A stretch of DNA of 64,000 nucleotides from Staphylococcus hsinchuensis (GCF_038789205.1 NZ_CP128355.1:682001-746000); one strand, 5' to 3'; positions 10,497 through 21,160 are shown, counted from the first letter of the stretch. The notes: generated from the sequence alone by a model not told the origin. A program made the numbers and translations.

Positions 10497-10965
10497 TGAG
10501 ACCTCCTTTAGAAAATAAAAAAAGCTTCCGTCCTTTGCACCCGAAATAAATCGGATGTAAAGGACGAAAGCTCGTTTCGTGGTACCACCTTAATTTGTTA
10601 CTTTATCGCTAAAGCAACCTTATCCAGTACGCTAAATTGTTAAATAGAATAACGCCACTGGGGTCAACGATTAAAAATTCGCAAAATAAAAACCCACTTT
10701 AGAACAATAAAATGAGTATTAACGAATTAAAATGATGGTATGATTCCAGTACGCCATTTAACAAAATGTTAATACTGTATCACTATAACGGGTGAACCCG
10801 TTGACACCTCATATTGGCATCACCACTCAAAGGCCATTTTCAAACTTTCTTTCCGTGTCCTCTCTCAGCAAATGAAGACTCTCTGTGCCAGTAGTTTAAG
10901 TTCTACTTTCCTTATTACTGTGTTTAAAGATTGTGTTGATCTATTTTGATATTACTTAGCTTACA
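10497..10965 (-). ncRNA. methionine T-box leader of metICFE
   Basis: About 470 bases of untranslated leader precede metI. On the minus strand the antiterminator holds AAGGTGGTACCACG (plus-strand 10575-10592), the invariant T-box that pairs with the tRNA acceptor end. A terminator hairpin and T-run follow. An AGAGAG-type element (CACAGAGAGTC) sits in the expected stem I region, and an ATG in CAATATGAGG is a plausible Met specifier. Uncharged tRNA-Met would favour the antiterminator and turn on the operon. The leader is long for a T-box, as known for staphylococcal met leaders. Confidence 0.92.
10512..10572 (-). terminator. T-box attenuator terminator
   Basis: On the minus strand AGCTTTCGTCCTTTACA pairs with TGCAAAGGACGGAAGCT and is followed by a run of T. 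It is mutually exclusive with the antiterminator containing the T-box just upstream. Confidence 0.88.
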
Positions 10966-10988
10966 TAGTTCTATTTCATTTGTCAACA

Positions 10989-11003
10989 ACTTATCTGAAA
11001 ATT
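10989..11003. promoter_or_regulatory. CodY-box-like site at the met promoter
   Basis: ACTTATCTGAAAATT matches the CodY consensus AATTTTCWGAAAATT at 13 of 15 positions. It lies immediately upstream of a minus-strand TTGACA (plus-strand 10981-10986), a candidate -35 for the met leader. CodY control of the met operon is known in S. aureus, so dual control by CodY and the T-box is inferred. Confidence 0.6.
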
Positions 11004-11109
11004 TTGATAAAACAAAAAATTAAACTCTACCAGTGTTGCCAGTGACGTAATGATATAATGGCGATAACAAAGTATTAATTTGATAAAAAATAATTGTGAA
11101 AGCAGGTGA

Positions 11110-11958
11110 ATGATATTGGGTAATAATGATGAGCAACCTTTACCTATAAATGATGATGAAACAGTTCAAAATATAGCAATTAAAGATATCAAAGCTAATC
11201 CATACCAACCGCGTAAGACGTTTGACGAACAGCGCTTAGAAGATTTAGCAGGTTCTATTAAAAATCACGGTATACTTCAACCTGTTGTGTTACGAAAGAC
11301 GATTGTTGGCTATACAATTGTCGTAGGTGAAAGACGCTTTCGTGCAGCGCAAATGGCAGGACTGGATCAAATACCAGCTATCGTTAAGACATTAACAGAT
11401 GAAGAAATGATGGAGTTAGCCATCATTGAAAATTTACAACGTGAAGATTTAAATGCAATTGAAGAAGCGGAAGGTTACCGTAAACTCATGGACGATCTTA
11501 ACCTGACGCAACAACAAGTAGCCAAACGACTCAGTAAGTCTCGTCCATATATTGCTAATATGTTGCGACTCCTTCATTTACCTATAAGCATCGCAAATAT
11601 GATTAAAGATGGTCGTTTGTCAGGTGCCCATGGAAGAACGTTGCTAACAGTTAAAGATGATTATCAAATGAAACGTATAGCACAACAAGCAGTAAAAGAG
11701 GCTTGGAGCGTCCGTTACTTAGAACAGTACGTGAATGAACATTTTGGTAAAAAAAATGAGACAAACTCAAAAAATCAGGCTACGGTGAAACCTAAATTTA
11801 TTAAACAACAAGAACGTCAATTGAAAGAACAATATGGATCGAATGTAACAATTGCGACGCGAAATAAAAAAGGACAAATCACGTTTGAGTTTACTTCAGA
11901 GGAAGAATTCAAACGATTGATACATCAACTTAATGAAAAATACCATCGCGATTTATAG
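11110..11958 (+). CDS. parB: ParB/Spo0J chromosome partitioning protein
   Basis: This 282-residue ParB-family protein has the N-terminal CTPase/ParB nuclease-like fold with KANPYQPRKTFDE and GERRFRAAQMAG, the ENLQREDLNAIEEAEGY signature, and a helix-turn-helix (LTQQQVAKRLSKSRPYIANML) for parS binding. It would load on parS near the origin and recruit SMC. ATG 11110 lies almost on top of the AGGTGA site. The in-frame TTG at 11116 has better spacing and may be the true start. Noc is the main alternative, but staphylococcal synteny with met and mscS favours ParB/Spo0J. Confidence 0.85.
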   Translation: MILGNNDEQPLPINDDETVQNIAIKDIKANPYQPRKTFDEQRLEDLAGSIKNHGILQPVVLRKTIVGYTIVVGERRFRAAQMAGLDQIPAIVKTLTDEEMMELAIIENLQREDLNAIEEAEGYRKLMDDLNLTQQQVAKRLSKSRPYIANMLRLLHLPISIANMIKDGRLSGAHGRTLLTVKDDYQMKRIAQQAVKEAWSVRYLEQYVNEHFGKKNETNSKNQATVKPKFIKQQERQLKEQYGSNVTIATRNKKGQITFEFTSEEEFKRLIHQLNEKYHRDL

Positions 11959-12004
11959 TTAGTTAAGGAGAACGACCTCTTTATATATTCGATAATATAC
12001 CTTG

Positions 12005-12050
12005 GCGGGACATTGAAATTTGCTCTATGTAGATTTCTGTCCCGCTTTTT
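12005..12050 (+). terminator. parB terminator, member of the GGGACA intergenic family
   Basis: GCGGGACA...TGTCCCGC encloses a further GAAATTT/AGATTTC pairing and is followed by TTTTT. The core words GGGACA and TTTCTGTCCC recur in the repeats at 2549 and 23035. Confidence 0.85.
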
Positions 12051-12266
12051 ATTTTTATAAGGAAAAATTTTAACTTGAATTATACAAATTTTAAAAATTC
12101 TTTAAAGATTGTCTAAGCATTGATATGACAATCACGAGTCGGTTTTTATAATTTGTTTAATTTTTTGAAAATGAAAAGATATAAATATGATTTAAGCCTG
12201 TCATATAAAGTCTGAAAACATTTTTATCCTTATCAGTTTAATCGGTTTTGAGGGCTTGAGACGTGG

Positions 12267-12272
12267 TATAAT
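12267..12272 (+). promoter_or_regulatory. candidate -10 box for the cys operon
   Basis: A perfect TATAAT lies about 120 bases before cysH. No good -35 is found at 16-18 bases, which would fit a promoter needing an activator or one controlled by a repressor such as CymR. The regulator is not determined. Confidence 0.45.
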
Positions 12273-12394
12273 ACACTTGACATTGCATATTACAGTGCGT
12301 AAAGTATGACACATAATTTATTTTCAAACAATTCGCAAAATAGAATATTTCATAAATAAATAGAGCATATTTTAGAAAAGGGGATGACCCGTCA

Positions 12395-13120
12395 ATGTCA
12401 GAAAAGCAAATTACTTATGATAATTTTGATGACACTATTTTTGATTCAATAGATATCACAGACGATACGAAAGGTGCTCGCGAAGTTGTGAAATGGGCAT
12501 ATGATACGTATGGTGATTCTATTGTGTATTCTTGCAGTTTTGGAGCAGAGGCCATGATTTTACTTGATTTAATCTATCAAGTTAAACCAAATGCAGAAAT
12601 TGTGTTCCTTGACACAGGGCTACACTTCCAAGAAACGTATGATTTAATCGATCGAGTGCAACAACGTTACCCAGAGCTTAACATTAAGATGAAAAAGCCA
12701 GAACTCACGGTAGAAGAACAAGCGGAGGAGTACCAACCAGCTTTATGGAAGAACGATCCTAACATGTGCTGCTACATTCGCAAGATTAAACCACTTGAAG
12801 AAGTACTTTCAGGTGCTACAGCATGGGTTTCAGGTTTAAGACGTGCACAGTCTCCAAGTCGTGAGAACACAAACTTTATTAATAAAGACGAACGTTTTAA
12901 ATCAGTTAAAGTTTGTCCACTGATCCATTGGTCTTGGGATGACGTGTGGGACTATATCAAATCACATGATTTACATTACAACGAATTACACGACCATAAC
13001 TATCCAAGTATTGGATGCATTCCTTGTACTTCAGCAGTAGCAGATGCAAGCGATTCCAGAGCGGGTAGATGGATGCATGCCAACAAGACAGAATGTGGTT
13101 TGCATACGACTAATCCTTAG
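12395..13120 (+). CDS. cysH: phosphoadenylyl/adenylyl-sulfate reductase (Fe-S type)
   Basis: This 241-residue enzyme reduces activated sulfate to sulfite with thioredoxin. The PP-loop-like SCSFGAEAM binds the nucleotide. Cys pairs in MCCYIRKIK and CIPCTS form the CC...CxxC set that holds a [4Fe-4S] cluster. The C-terminal ECGLH carries the catalytic cysteine. The cluster cysteines mark the APS-reductase-like class, which in Bacillus accepts both APS and PAPS. It opens a nine-gene run for sulfate assimilation. An AGGGG site lies upstream of the ATG. Confidence 0.92.
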   Translation: MSEKQITYDNFDDTIFDSIDITDDTKGAREVVKWAYDTYGDSIVYSCSFGAEAMILLDLIYQVKPNAEIVFLDTGLHFQETYDLIDRVQQRYPELNIKMKKPELTVEEQAEEYQPALWKNDPNMCCYIRKIKPLEEVLSGATAWVSGLRRAQSPSRENTNFINKDERFKSVKVCPLIHWSWDDVWDYIKSHDLHYNELHDHNYPSIGCIPCTSAVADASDSRAGRWMHANKTECGLHTTNP

Positions 13121-13217
13121 TGGAATATTTTTTTAACATTAAAGCCTAGTATTCCAATCGGCAATATAAATTATTTAAAATACATTTCAATTTTGAATTT
13201 GATGAGGTGAAACAACG

Positions 13218-15056
13218 GTGAATTTATCAGTCTCGAACAGCCCTTTTAACGAAGAACAGGCAGCACAACTTAATCAAGTGCTTAAAGATTTAACCCCGGA
13301 GCAGCGCATCTGGCTTAGCGGTTACTTAACTGCTGGTCAACAAGTTGCAGCTCAAGCAGCGACTACCGATGCAGCAGCAGCTTCGCCACAAGTCGCTGAA
13401 AATGTACTCAACAGTGACACACCAACACAAGCTAAGCGAGAAATTACGGTGCTATATGGTTCAGAAACCGGCAATGCACAAGGTTTAGCAGAAATGTTTG
13501 CAGATCGACTCGTTGAACAAGAATTCGCAGTGAAACTGAACGCGATGGATGGTTTCAAAGCGAGAGATTTAAAGAAAGTACAAGATTTATTTATTATCAC
13601 GGCAACGCATGGTGAAGGTGACCCACCTGATAATGCTTTAACCTTCCATGAATACGTTCACGGTCGAAAGGCGCCAAAGCTTGATGGCGTGAGATTCTCT
13701 GTGTTGGCACTTGGAGATGAGTCATATGAATTCTTCTGCCAAACAGGTAAAGATTTCGATGCGAAACTAGAAGAACTTGGCGCCGAACGCTTAGTTGATA
13801 GACAAGATTGCGATATCGATTACGACGATCCAGCTGAAAAATGGATGAACGCGAATATCGAAAAGTTGATTAATGAATCAGGCGTTGAACCAACTGTAAC
13901 AGCTACTGAAAGTGGTCAATCAGCACAAAAACAACGCTATTCAAAATCAAATCCATATGAAGCAGAAGTACTTGAAAATATTAACTTAAACGGACGTGGT
14001 TCCAATAAAGAAGTCCGTCATATCGAACTCTTGTTAGATAATTATGGTGAAGAATACGAGCCGGGTGACTGTGTCGTAGTGAAACCTCAAAATGATCCAG
14101 AAATTGTAGCATTGTTGCTTGAAACATTAGGTTGGGACGGTCAACAAGAAGTCACAATCAACGAAGATGGCGATACGCTTGTCCTAGAAAATGCATTAAA
14201 AGAACATTTTGAAATTACTAAACTGACAAAGCCATTACTTCAAAAGGCAGCACCATTATTTGAGAACAGTGAACTTAATGACAAAGTAAACGACAATGAA
14301 TGGATTCAAGAATATATCTACGGTAGAGATGTGATTGATTTAATTCAAGACTTTCCATCAAACAATTTACAGCCACAAGATTTACACCGATTCTTAAGAA
14401 AGTTACCACCGAGAGAATATTCAATCGCAAGCAGTTACAAAGCCAACCCTGATGAAGTACATATTACGGTAGGGGCAGTGAGATACGAAGCACATGAACG
14501 TGCACGTAACGGTGTCTGTTCGGTACAACTTGCTGAACGCATAGAACCCGGCGATACGATTCCAATTTATTTAAAGAAAAATCCGAATTTCAAGTTCCCA
14601 TTCGATGAACAAACACCAGTTATTATGATTGGTCCAGGTACTGGTGTTGCACCATTTAGATCATATCTTCAAGAACGCGAAGAACTAGGACTGACAGGTC
14701 ATACGTGGTTATTCTTTGGTGAGCAACATTTCACTACAGATTTCTTATACCAAACTGAATGGCAAACGTGGTTGAAAGATGATGTCTTAACAAAAATGGA
14801 TATCGCATTTTCAAGGGATAGTGACGAAAAAGTATATGTCCAACATCGCATATTAGAAAACAGCGAAACATTTTATCAGTGGTTAATCAATGGCGCAGCA
14901 CTTTACGTTTGTGGCGATGAAAAATATATGGCGAAAGATGTACATCAAACGATACAACATGTGCTTCAAACGGAAGGTAATATGTCTGAAACGGAAGCTG
15001 AAGCCTACTTAGCAGAAATGAGAAAAGAAAATCGTTATCAAAGAGATGTATATTAA
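13218..15056 (+). CDS. cysJ: sulfite reductase (NADPH) flavoprotein alpha subunit
   Basis: This 612-residue diflavin reductase has a flavodoxin domain (about 74-215, FMN loop [10 protein letters not shown]), an FAD domain (about 235-450, REYSIASS), and an NADPH domain with [14 protein letters not shown] and a C-terminal aromatic RDVY that stacks on FAD. The start is GTG 13218, seven bases after GAGGTG. It passes electrons from NADPH to CysI, encoded 20 bases downstream. The 97-base gap after cysH contains no clear terminator. Confidence 0.95.
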   Translation: MNLSVSNSPFNEEQAAQLNQVLKDLTPEQRIWLSGYLTAGQQVAAQAATTDAAAASPQVAENVLNSDTPTQAKREITVLYGSETGNAQGLAEMFADRLVEQEFAVKLNAMDGFKARDLKKVQDLFIITATHGEGDPPDNALTFHEYVHGRKAPKLDGVRFSVLALGDESYEFFCQTGKDFDAKLEELGAERLVDRQDCDIDYDDPAEKWMNANIEKLINESGVEPTVTATESGQSAQKQRYSKSNPYEAEVLENINLNGRGSNKEVRHIELLLDNYGEEYEPGDCVVVKPQNDPEIVALLLETLGWDGQQEVTINEDGDTLVLENALKEHFEITKLTKPLLQKAAPLFENSELNDKVNDNEWIQEYIYGRDVIDLIQDFPSNNLQPQDLHRFLRKLPPREYSIASSYKANPDEVHITVGAVRYEAHERARNGVCSVQLAERIEPGDTIPIYLKKNPNFKFPFDEQTPVIMIGPGTGVAPFRSYLQEREELGLTGHTWLFFGEQHFTTDFLYQTEWQTWLKDDVLTKMDIAFSRDSDEKVYVQHRILENSETFYQWLINGAALYVCGDEKYMAKDVHQTIQHVLQTEGNMSETEAEAYLAEMRKENRYQRDVY

Positions 15057-15076
15057 CAGAAAGGAATGATGATGAG

Positions 15077-16789
15077 ATGTCTGAAACGTATACAAACTTT
15101 TTAGATAAACTAGATGAGTTAGAACGTATCAAACATGATAGTAATTACCTACGTGGCACAATCGAAGAAGGATTAGCTGACCCGATTACAGGATCTATCT
15201 CACAAGCAGATACAAAGCTCTTAAAGTTCCATGGTAGTTATCAACAAGATGACCGAGATTTAAGAGATGAACGTCGTAAACAAAAATTAGAACCTGCATA
15301 TAGCTTCATGATTAGAGTAAGAGCGCCAGGTGGTGCAGCAACACCTGAGCAATGGATTGCAATGGATGATATTTCAAATAATTATGCGAATCAAACGATT
15401 AAATTAACAACGAGACAAGCATTCCAATTCCATGGCATTTTAAAACGCAATCTTAAACAATCTATGAAAGACATCAACCAATCATTATTAGACACACTTG
15501 CGGCATGTGGTGATGTAAACCGTAACGTCATGTGTAACCCAAACCCTTATCAATCTGACATTCATTCAGAAATTAATCAATATGCCCATGACATCAGTAA
15601 ACATCTATCACCGAAGACACAAGCCTATCACGAAATTTGGTTAGATGGCGACAAAGTCTTAGATACAAGTGATGAAGAAGAAGTGGAACCAATTTACGGT
15701 AAGACATACTTACCTCGTAAATTTAAGATTGGTATCGCTGTTCCACCTTCAAACGATATTGATGTGTATTCACAAGATATAGGTTTAATCGCGATCATTG
15801 AAAACGATGCGCTCGTCGGTTTCAACGTAACAGTTGGCGGCGGCATGGGTATGAAACATGGTAATGACGATACTTATCCTCAACTTGGCCGTCTTATTGG
15901 TTATTTCCCTAAAGAACAAGTTGTGGACGTCTGTGAAAAAATCTTAACGATTCAACGTGATTATGGTAATCGTGAAAATCGTAGCAATGCACGCTTTAAA
16001 TATACTGTTGATCGACTTGGTGAAGACTGGATTACAAACGAATTGAACAATCGTTTAGGTTGGGAATTAGAAGAAGCACGTCCATTCCATTTCGATCATA
16101 ACGGTGACCGTTTAGGTTGGACAGAAGGTAATGGTAAATGGCATTTCACACTATTTATCCAAAATGGTCGTGTCAAAGATACAAAAGATTACCAATTGAA
16201 AACGGCTTTACGTCAAATTGCTGAAATACACGAAGGAGATTTCCGTTTAACACCTAATCAGAACTTAATTATCGCAAATGTGGATCCATCGAAGAAACCA
16301 GACATCGAAGCAATTATTTCTGAGTATGGCATCACTGATGGTGAACAATATACAGGTCTTAGAAGAAACTCAATGGCATGTGTTGCTTTCCCTACATGTG
16401 GATTAGCAATGGCAGAGTCAGAGCGTTATTTACCGTCATTGATTAATAAAATTGAAGATTTACTCGATGAAGCAGGACTTAATGAAGAAGAGATTACTAT
16501 CCGAATGACAGGTTGTCCGAACGGTTGTGCAAGACCAGCGTTAGCTGAAATTGCATTTATTGGTAAAGGCCCTGGTAAGTACAATATGTATCTTGGAGGT
16601 AGCTTTACAGGTGATCGCTTAAACAAAATGTACAAAGAAAATATTGGTGAAGCTGAAATATTAGAAAGCTTGCAACCGATTTTAACGCAATATGCGAAAG
16701 AAAGAGAACAAGGTGAACACTTCGGTGATTTCGTCGTTCGTGCAGGAATTGTAGAGGCCGTTACAGATGGTCGCGTATTCCATAGTTAA
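15077..16789 (+). CDS. cysI: sulfite reductase hemoprotein beta subunit
   Basis: This 570-residue protein carries the paired cysteines [11 protein letters not shown] and [10 protein letters not shown], which ligate the [4Fe-4S] cluster and siroheme. Siroheme and sulfite contacts include RAPGG and [10 protein letters not shown]. With CysJ it performs the six-electron reduction of sulfite to sulfide. The three genes that follow make its siroheme cofactor, so the operon is self-sufficient. An AGAAAGGAATG site precedes the ATG. Confidence 0.95.
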   Translation: MSETYTNFLDKLDELERIKHDSNYLRGTIEEGLADPITGSISQADTKLLKFHGSYQQDDRDLRDERRKQKLEPAYSFMIRVRAPGGAATPEQWIAMDDISNNYANQTIKLTTRQAFQFHGILKRNLKQSMKDINQSLLDTLAACGDVNRNVMCNPNPYQSDIHSEINQYAHDISKHLSPKTQAYHEIWLDGDKVLDTSDEEEVEPIYGKTYLPRKFKIGIAVPPSNDIDVYSQDIGLIAIIENDALVGFNVTVGGGMGMKHGNDDTYPQLGRLIGYFPKEQVVDVCEKILTIQRDYGNRENRSNARFKYTVDRLGEDWITNELNNRLGWELEEARPFHFDHNGDRLGWTEGNGKWHFTLFIQNGRVKDTKDYQLKTALRQIAEIHEGDFRLTPNQNLIIANVDPSKKPDIEAIISEYGITDGEQYTGLRRNSMACVAFPTCGLAMAESERYLPSLINKIEDLLDEAGLNEEEITIRMTGCPNGCARPALAEIAFIGKGPGKYNMYLGGSFTGDRLNKMYKENIGEAEILESLQPILTQYAKEREQGEHFGDFVVRAGIVEAVTDGRVFHS

Positions 16790-16812
16790 TAATTATAGAA
16801 AGTGGTGACAGT

Positions 16813-17580
16813 ATGGGCAAAGTATTTTTAGTAGGCGCAGGCCCTGGAGATCCTGATTTAATTACCGTTAAAGGTATGAAAGCCATCGAACAAGCAGATG
16901 TTATTTTATATGATCGCTTAGTCAACAAAGCATTATTTGAATATGCCTCACCTACTGCGAAATATATGTATTGTGGGAAAGACCCCAATCGTCATTCGTT
17001 ACCGCAGGAAGATACAAATAAAGTGTTAGTTAATTTGGCGAAGAAAGGTTATACCGTTACGCGCCTCAAAGGTGGAGACCCTTTCGTCTTTGGCCGAGGC
17101 GGAGAAGAAGCTGAAATATTATCTCAAAATCATATCCCGTTTGAAGTGGTGCCTGGCATTACATCCGGCATTGCCGCACCTGCTTATGCTGGTATTCCAG
17201 TGACACATCGTGATTATAGTTCTTCTGTTGCATTTGTGACAGGGGTGATTAATAAAGATGTGAATGAAGCGGACTATTGGACGCATCTTGCTTTAGGTCC
17301 TGAAACACTATGTATTTACATGGGTGTTAAAAATTTACCAGTGATTCGCGATCGATTGATCCGATATGGACGTGCTAGTGATACACCAGTCGCACTCGTC
17401 CACCTCGGTACTTCAAACAAACAAAAAACAGTCGTCGGTACTTTAGATAATATCGTCGAAGTTGCGAAAGATGTAGCAAACCCATCGATGATTGTCGTCG
17501 GAGAAGTAGTGAAACTTAGAGAGCGTATCAGTTGGTTTGAAGAAATGCCAACTGAAGAAGTTATAGCTAAACTAACTTAA
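16813..17580 (+). CDS. cobA: uroporphyrinogen-III C-methyltransferase
   Basis: This 255-residue SAM-dependent enzyme has the family start VFLVGAGPGDPDLITVKG, the RLKGGDPFVFGRGGEEA signature, and VVPGITSGIAAPAYAGIPVTHR. It methylates uroporphyrinogen III at C2 and C7 to give precorrin-2, the first committed step to siroheme. It stands 23 bases after cysI, ahead of the chelatase and the dehydrogenase. No HemD fusion is present. It is also called SumT. Confidence 0.93.
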   Translation: MGKVFLVGAGPGDPDLITVKGMKAIEQADVILYDRLVNKALFEYASPTAKYMYCGKDPNRHSLPQEDTNKVLVNLAKKGYTVTRLKGGDPFVFGRGGEEAEILSQNHIPFEVVPGITSGIAAPAYAGIPVTHRDYSSSVAFVTGVINKDVNEADYWTHLALGPETLCIYMGVKNLPVIRDRLIRYGRASDTPVALVHLGTSNKQKTVVGTLDNIVEVAKDVANPSMIVVGEVVKLRERISWFEEMPTEEVIAKLT

Positions 17581-17643
17581 AGTTTAGCGGCAGGAATAAA
17601 AATAATGAGTTCGATTAAGCTTTGTTGAGAAAGGAGGGTCAGT

Positions 17644-18405
17644 ATGCGCGGCGTCTTATATGTCAGTCACGGAAGTCGTGTTCCAGAAGCTGTTGCAGAA
17701 GCAACGACCTTTATAGAATCCGTAAAAACCCGTGTAGATGTACCATTACAAGAAACATGTTTCTTAGAACTCGTAGAACCTACCTTATCACAAGGGTTTC
17801 AACGTTTAGTTGAACGAGGTGCCACAGAAATTTCAGTTGTACCCGTATTGTTATTAAGTGCAGGTCATTACTTTAAAGATATCCCAGCTGAAATTAAAGA
17901 GAACCAACAGCGTTTTCCAAACGTTGCAGTGAGTTACGGTAAGCCACTTGGGGTACAACGGCGTTTAACAGAAATTTTAAAGGATCGCATTGAAGAAACG
18001 CAAGCTACGGTACAGTCTGATGCCAAAATATTAATTGTAGGTCGTGGCAGTCGTAACCCCCAAACACAACGCGATTTAACTGAGATACAGCAACAACTTT
18101 GTGACATGTTAGACATGAGCAATATTGAAGTTTGCTATTTAGCAGCATGTAGTCCTGCCTTTGAAGGTAAGCTACAAGATGCTGTTAATGAACAACCCTC
18201 TCAAATCTTTATCGTGCCATATTTATGGTTTACCGGCATATTAGACCAACATATTATATCAGAGGCCGGACGATATAAAGATGAACCTAGCGACATTATC
18301 TTGTGTGAGAGATTAGGTCATCATTTAAACTTACAGCTTGCCTTAAGAGATCGAGTGATAGAAACATTTGATGACATAGACCAAACAGTGAAATTGAATT
18401 CATGA
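17644..18405 (+). CDS. sirB: sirohydrochlorin ferrochelatase
   Basis: This 253-residue CbiX/SirB-type chelatase opens with MRGVLYVSHGSRVPEA, the catalytic His motif, and carries a second metal-site His in VLLLSAGHYFKDIP. The length implies two CbiX repeats (IVGRGSRNPQT marks the second half). It inserts Fe2+ into sirohydrochlorin to make siroheme. An AAAGGAGG site lies upstream. Its last bases overlap the start region of the next gene, which supplies its substrate. Confidence 0.88.
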   Translation: MRGVLYVSHGSRVPEAVAEATTFIESVKTRVDVPLQETCFLELVEPTLSQGFQRLVERGATEISVVPVLLLSAGHYFKDIPAEIKENQQRFPNVAVSYGKPLGVQRRLTEILKDRIEETQATVQSDAKILIVGRGSRNPQTQRDLTEIQQQLCDMLDMSNIEVCYLAACSPAFEGKLQDAVNEQPSQIFIVPYLWFTGILDQHIISEAGRYKDEPSDIILCERLGHHLNLQLALRDRVIETFDDIDQTVKLNS

Positions 18406-18419
18406 TGAGGAGTGACAAT

Positions 18420-19034
18420 ATGTCTCTAATGCCTTTGATGATTGATATGCAAAATAAACATGTAGTCATAATCGGTGGCGGAAAGGTAGCCGAACGTAGA
18501 GTTCACAAATTCATAGATTTTACATCGCATATTCGAATTATTAGTCCTGAGTTAACACCTAATTTAAATGAGTTATATCAAGATTCGGTGATTGAATGGA
18601 TTCAAAAAAAGTTTGAATCTTCAGAGGATATTGCACAAGCTGATTTAATCATTGTTGCAACGAACGATGAAGCAACGAATCAGCACATCTTAAAGGTGAA
18701 ACCACCACACGCATTAATCAATATGGCTGGAGAGGCAAGTCAAGGTAATGTCATTGTTCCAAATATATTAAGACGTGGGCACTTAACGATTAGTATTACA
18801 ACCAATGGTGCGAGCCCAGGGTTAACGTCACAACTATTATCAGAATTTGAGCAACGCTTTCCTACTTCTTACGAAAGTTACGTCGACTTTTTATATGAAT
18901 GTAGGACTAAAGTGAAAAATAGTTCACTTTCATCAACTGAAAAACAAAACATATTAAAAGCATTGTTAGATGAAACGTATTTAGATACAAAAAAGCAAAA
19001 AGAAATAAAAATATGGTTAGATTCAATAAATTAA
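18420..19034 (+). CDS. sirC: precorrin-2 dehydrogenase
   Basis: This 204-residue protein has an NAD-binding fold (VVIIGGGKVAERRV near residue 18) and the CysG N-terminal signature ITTNGASPGLTSQL. It oxidises precorrin-2 to sirohydrochlorin. ATG 18420 is chosen over ATG 18402 because GAGGAG (18407-18412) provides the ribosome site for it. The short C-terminal domain lacks a separate chelatase, which SirB provides. It resembles Bacillus YlnF. Confidence 0.88.
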   Translation: MSLMPLMIDMQNKHVVIIGGGKVAERRVHKFIDFTSHIRIISPELTPNLNELYQDSVIEWIQKKFESSEDIAQADLIIVATNDEATNQHILKVKPPHALINMAGEASQGNVIVPNILRRGHLTISITTNGASPGLTSQLLSEFEQRFPTSYESYVDFLYECRTKVKNSSLSSTEKQNILKALLDETYLDTKKQKEIKIWLDSIN

Positions 19035-19058
19035 ACGTATTGAAAGGGGTGCCCACAC

Positions 19059-19952
19059 ATGAGAAAACTATTGATATTTGCACTGGCAGGTTTTGTTGCA
19101 CAAATGATTGATGGTTCATTAGGTATGGGTTTTGGTGCATCCTCCTCTTCTATTTTACTTACATTTGGGATAACACCTGCAATCGTTTCAGCGACCGTTC
19201 ATTTTTCAGAAATAGCAACGACCGCCGTTTCAGGTACATCTCATTTGAAGTTTGAAAATGTGCATAAACCCACACTCATTAAATTAGCAATACCAGGAGC
19301 TATTGCAGCCTTTCTTGGTGCTGCGTTATTAAGTCATATTAAGGGCGATCTAATCAAGCCCGTAATAGCAATATTCCTATTATTGATGGGATTCTATATC
19401 TTATATCAATTTTTAATTAAACGAAACGAAGCAGTTGAAGATGATATCGATGTGAATAGTAAAAAACGACTTTTAGTTATTCCACAAGGTGCGATTGCAG
19501 GATTTTTAGATGCAATCGGAGGTGGCGGTTGGGGTCCAGTCAACACGCCACTCTTATTAGCACAGAAGAAGTTAGAACCAAGATATGCAATTGGAACTGT
19601 ATCAGCGAGTGAATTTTTCGTCACTTTATCAGCTTCACTAGGATTCATTATTTTCTTAGGTTGGAGCGAAATTAACTGGGCACTCGTCATTTTCTTAAGT
19701 ATCGGTGGCATGATAGCCGCGCCAATTGCTGCCTGGTTAGTAAAGGTTTTACCGATGAATATATTAGCGATATGTGTCGGTGGCTTAATCATTTTTACCA
19801 ACAGTAATTCGTTGTTAAGTATAGCGAAATTCTCTGACTCCACAGAAACTACAATAAAAGTAGGCATTATCGTTGCTTGGATTATATTAGTAATTTTTGG
19901 AATTATACAAAATCATCACCATTCATTACACGTTTCTAAAAGTAAAAAATAA
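19059..19952 (+). CDS. TauE/SafE family sulfite/sulfonate exporter
   Basis: This 297-residue membrane protein has about eight hydrophobic segments and two related halves marked by DGSLGMGFGASSSSIL and DAIGGGGWGPVNTPLL, the internal repeat of the TauE/SafE (PF01925) family. It lies between siroheme and sulfate-activation genes in the same direction, 24 bases after sirC. Export of excess sulfite or uptake of a sulfur oxyanion are both possible. No classic sulfate permease is present here, so a role in sulfate entry cannot be excluded. Confidence 0.82.
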   Translation: MRKLLIFALAGFVAQMIDGSLGMGFGASSSSILLTFGITPAIVSATVHFSEIATTAVSGTSHLKFENVHKPTLIKLAIPGAIAAFLGAALLSHIKGDLIKPVIAIFLLLMGFYILYQFLIKRNEAVEDDIDVNSKKRLLVIPQGAIAGFLDAIGGGGWGPVNTPLLLAQKKLEPRYAIGTVSASEFFVTLSASLGFIIFLGWSEINWALVIFLSIGGMIAAPIAAWLVKVLPMNILAICVGGLIIFTNSNSLLSIAKFSDSTETTIKVGIIVAWIILVIFGIIQNHHHSLHVSKSKK

Positions 19953-19993
19953 AGCGAAACATTTTAAAATTTCTAGAAAAGGAAGTGTGAATC

Positions 19994-21160
19994 ATGACAA
20001 ATCATACAATGACAATCGAACCCCACGGTGGGCAATTAATCAATAGACAATTAGAAGGTTCTGAAAGAGAACAACTCATCGCTGAAGCAAAGGAATTTCC
20101 ATCCATCACATTAAATCCTTGGAGTTTATCTGATTTAGAGCTCATCGCAATCGGTGGGTTCAGTCCATTAACAGGGTTTATGAATCAAGCGGACTACAAA
20201 GAAGTTGTCGAAAATCTACATTTAAGCAATGGACTTGTATGGAGCATTCCTATTACATTACCAGTAATTGAAGCACAAGCCGATGCATTAACGATTGGCT
20301 CACGTGTCGCATTGTACGGTGAGGACGACCAACTTTATGGTGTACTCGATCTGGAAGAAAAATACACTTATGACAAAGAGCAAGAAGCAAAACTAGTCTA
20401 CGGCACGACAGATGACGCGCATCCAGGTGTAAAAAAGGTTTACGAAAAAGGTAACGTTTATCTTGCAGGTCCAATCCATTTAGTAGAACGTCCAAAACAC
20501 GACGAATTCGTAGACTTCCATTTAGACCCTGTTGAAACACGTCAATTGTTCCAAGATTTAGGTTGGAAGACAGTAGTAGGTTTCCAAACACGTAATCCTG
20601 TGCACCGTGCACACGAATACATTCAAAAAGCTGCGCTGGAATCAGTGGATGGTTTATTGCTAAATCCGTTAGTAGGTGAAACAAAATCGGACGATATTCC
20701 CGCATCTGTCCGTATGGAGAGCTACCAAGTTATCTTGAAAAACTATTATCCAGAAGATAGAGCACGCTTAGTCATCTATCCAGCTGCAATGCGATATGCA
20801 GGACCACGTGAAGCAATCTTACATGCGACAGTACGTAAAAACTACGGTTGTACACACTTTATCGTCGGCAGAGACCATGCTGGAGTTGGCGATTACTACG
20901 GTACATACGAAGCACAAGAGCTCATTGGTCAATATGAAGATGAACTAGGCATTCGCATATTGAAATTTGAACATGCTTTCTACTGCACAACATGTGAAAA
21001 TATGGCGACAGCTAAGACATGTCCACATGATGCTTCTGCACATTTACATTTAAGTGGTACGAAAGTGCGTGAGAAATTGAAAAAAGGTGAATCACTACCG
21101 AAAGAATTTTCAAGACCTGAAGTTGCCGAAGTATTAATCAAAGGCATGCAAGAACAATAA
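19994..21160 (+). CDS. sat: sulfate adenylyltransferase (ATP sulfurylase)
   Basis: This 388-residue monofunctional enzyme has the catalytic [12 protein letters not shown] and GRDHAGVG motifs for ATP and sulfate, and a C-terminal cysteine/histidine cluster ([16 protein letters not shown]) that binds zinc in bacterial relatives. It makes APS and pyrophosphate from ATP and sulfate. It is the Sat type, not CysDN. An AAAAGGAAGTG site precedes it. In the operon it comes after the reductases although it acts first in the pathway. Confidence 0.95.
   Translation: MTNHTMTIEPHGGQLINRQLEGSEREQLIAEAKEFPSITLNPWSLSDLELIAIGGFSPLTGFMNQADYKEVVENLHLSNGLVWSIPITLPVIEAQADALTIGSRVALYGEDDQLYGVLDLEEKYTYDKEQEAKLVYGTTDDAHPGVKKVYEKGNVYLAGPIHLVERPKHDEFVDFHLDPVETRQLFQDLGWKTVVGFQTRNPVHRAHEYIQKAALESVDGLLLNPLVGETKSDDIPASVRMESYQVILKNYYPEDRARLVIYPAAMRYAGPREAILHATVRKNYGCTHFIVGRDHAGVGDYYGTYEAQELIGQYEDELGIRILKFEHAFYCTTCENMATAKTCPHDASAHLHLSGTKVREKLKKGESLPKEFSRPEVAEVLIKGMQEQ

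Larger units (their letters stand above)
11959..12394. other. intergenic region parB-cysH
   Basis: This 436-base gap holds the parB terminator, an AT-rich stretch with a weak CodY-like match (12159-12173) and a cysH promoter candidate. No open reading frame with a ribosome site was seen. Confidence 0.6.

Noticed and set aside
12159..12173. CodY-like site upstream of cysH
   Set aside because: Two mismatches in an AT-rich tract, about 100 bases from the promoter candidate; too weak to list as a site, unlike the one beside the met promoter.
19406..19867. Minus-strand open frame of 153 codons opposite the TauE gene
   Set aside because: Shadow of a membrane protein gene; no ribosome site.
20253..20705. 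Minus-strand open frame of 150 codons opposite sat
   Set aside because: Antisense shadow of a conserved enzyme, without start signals.
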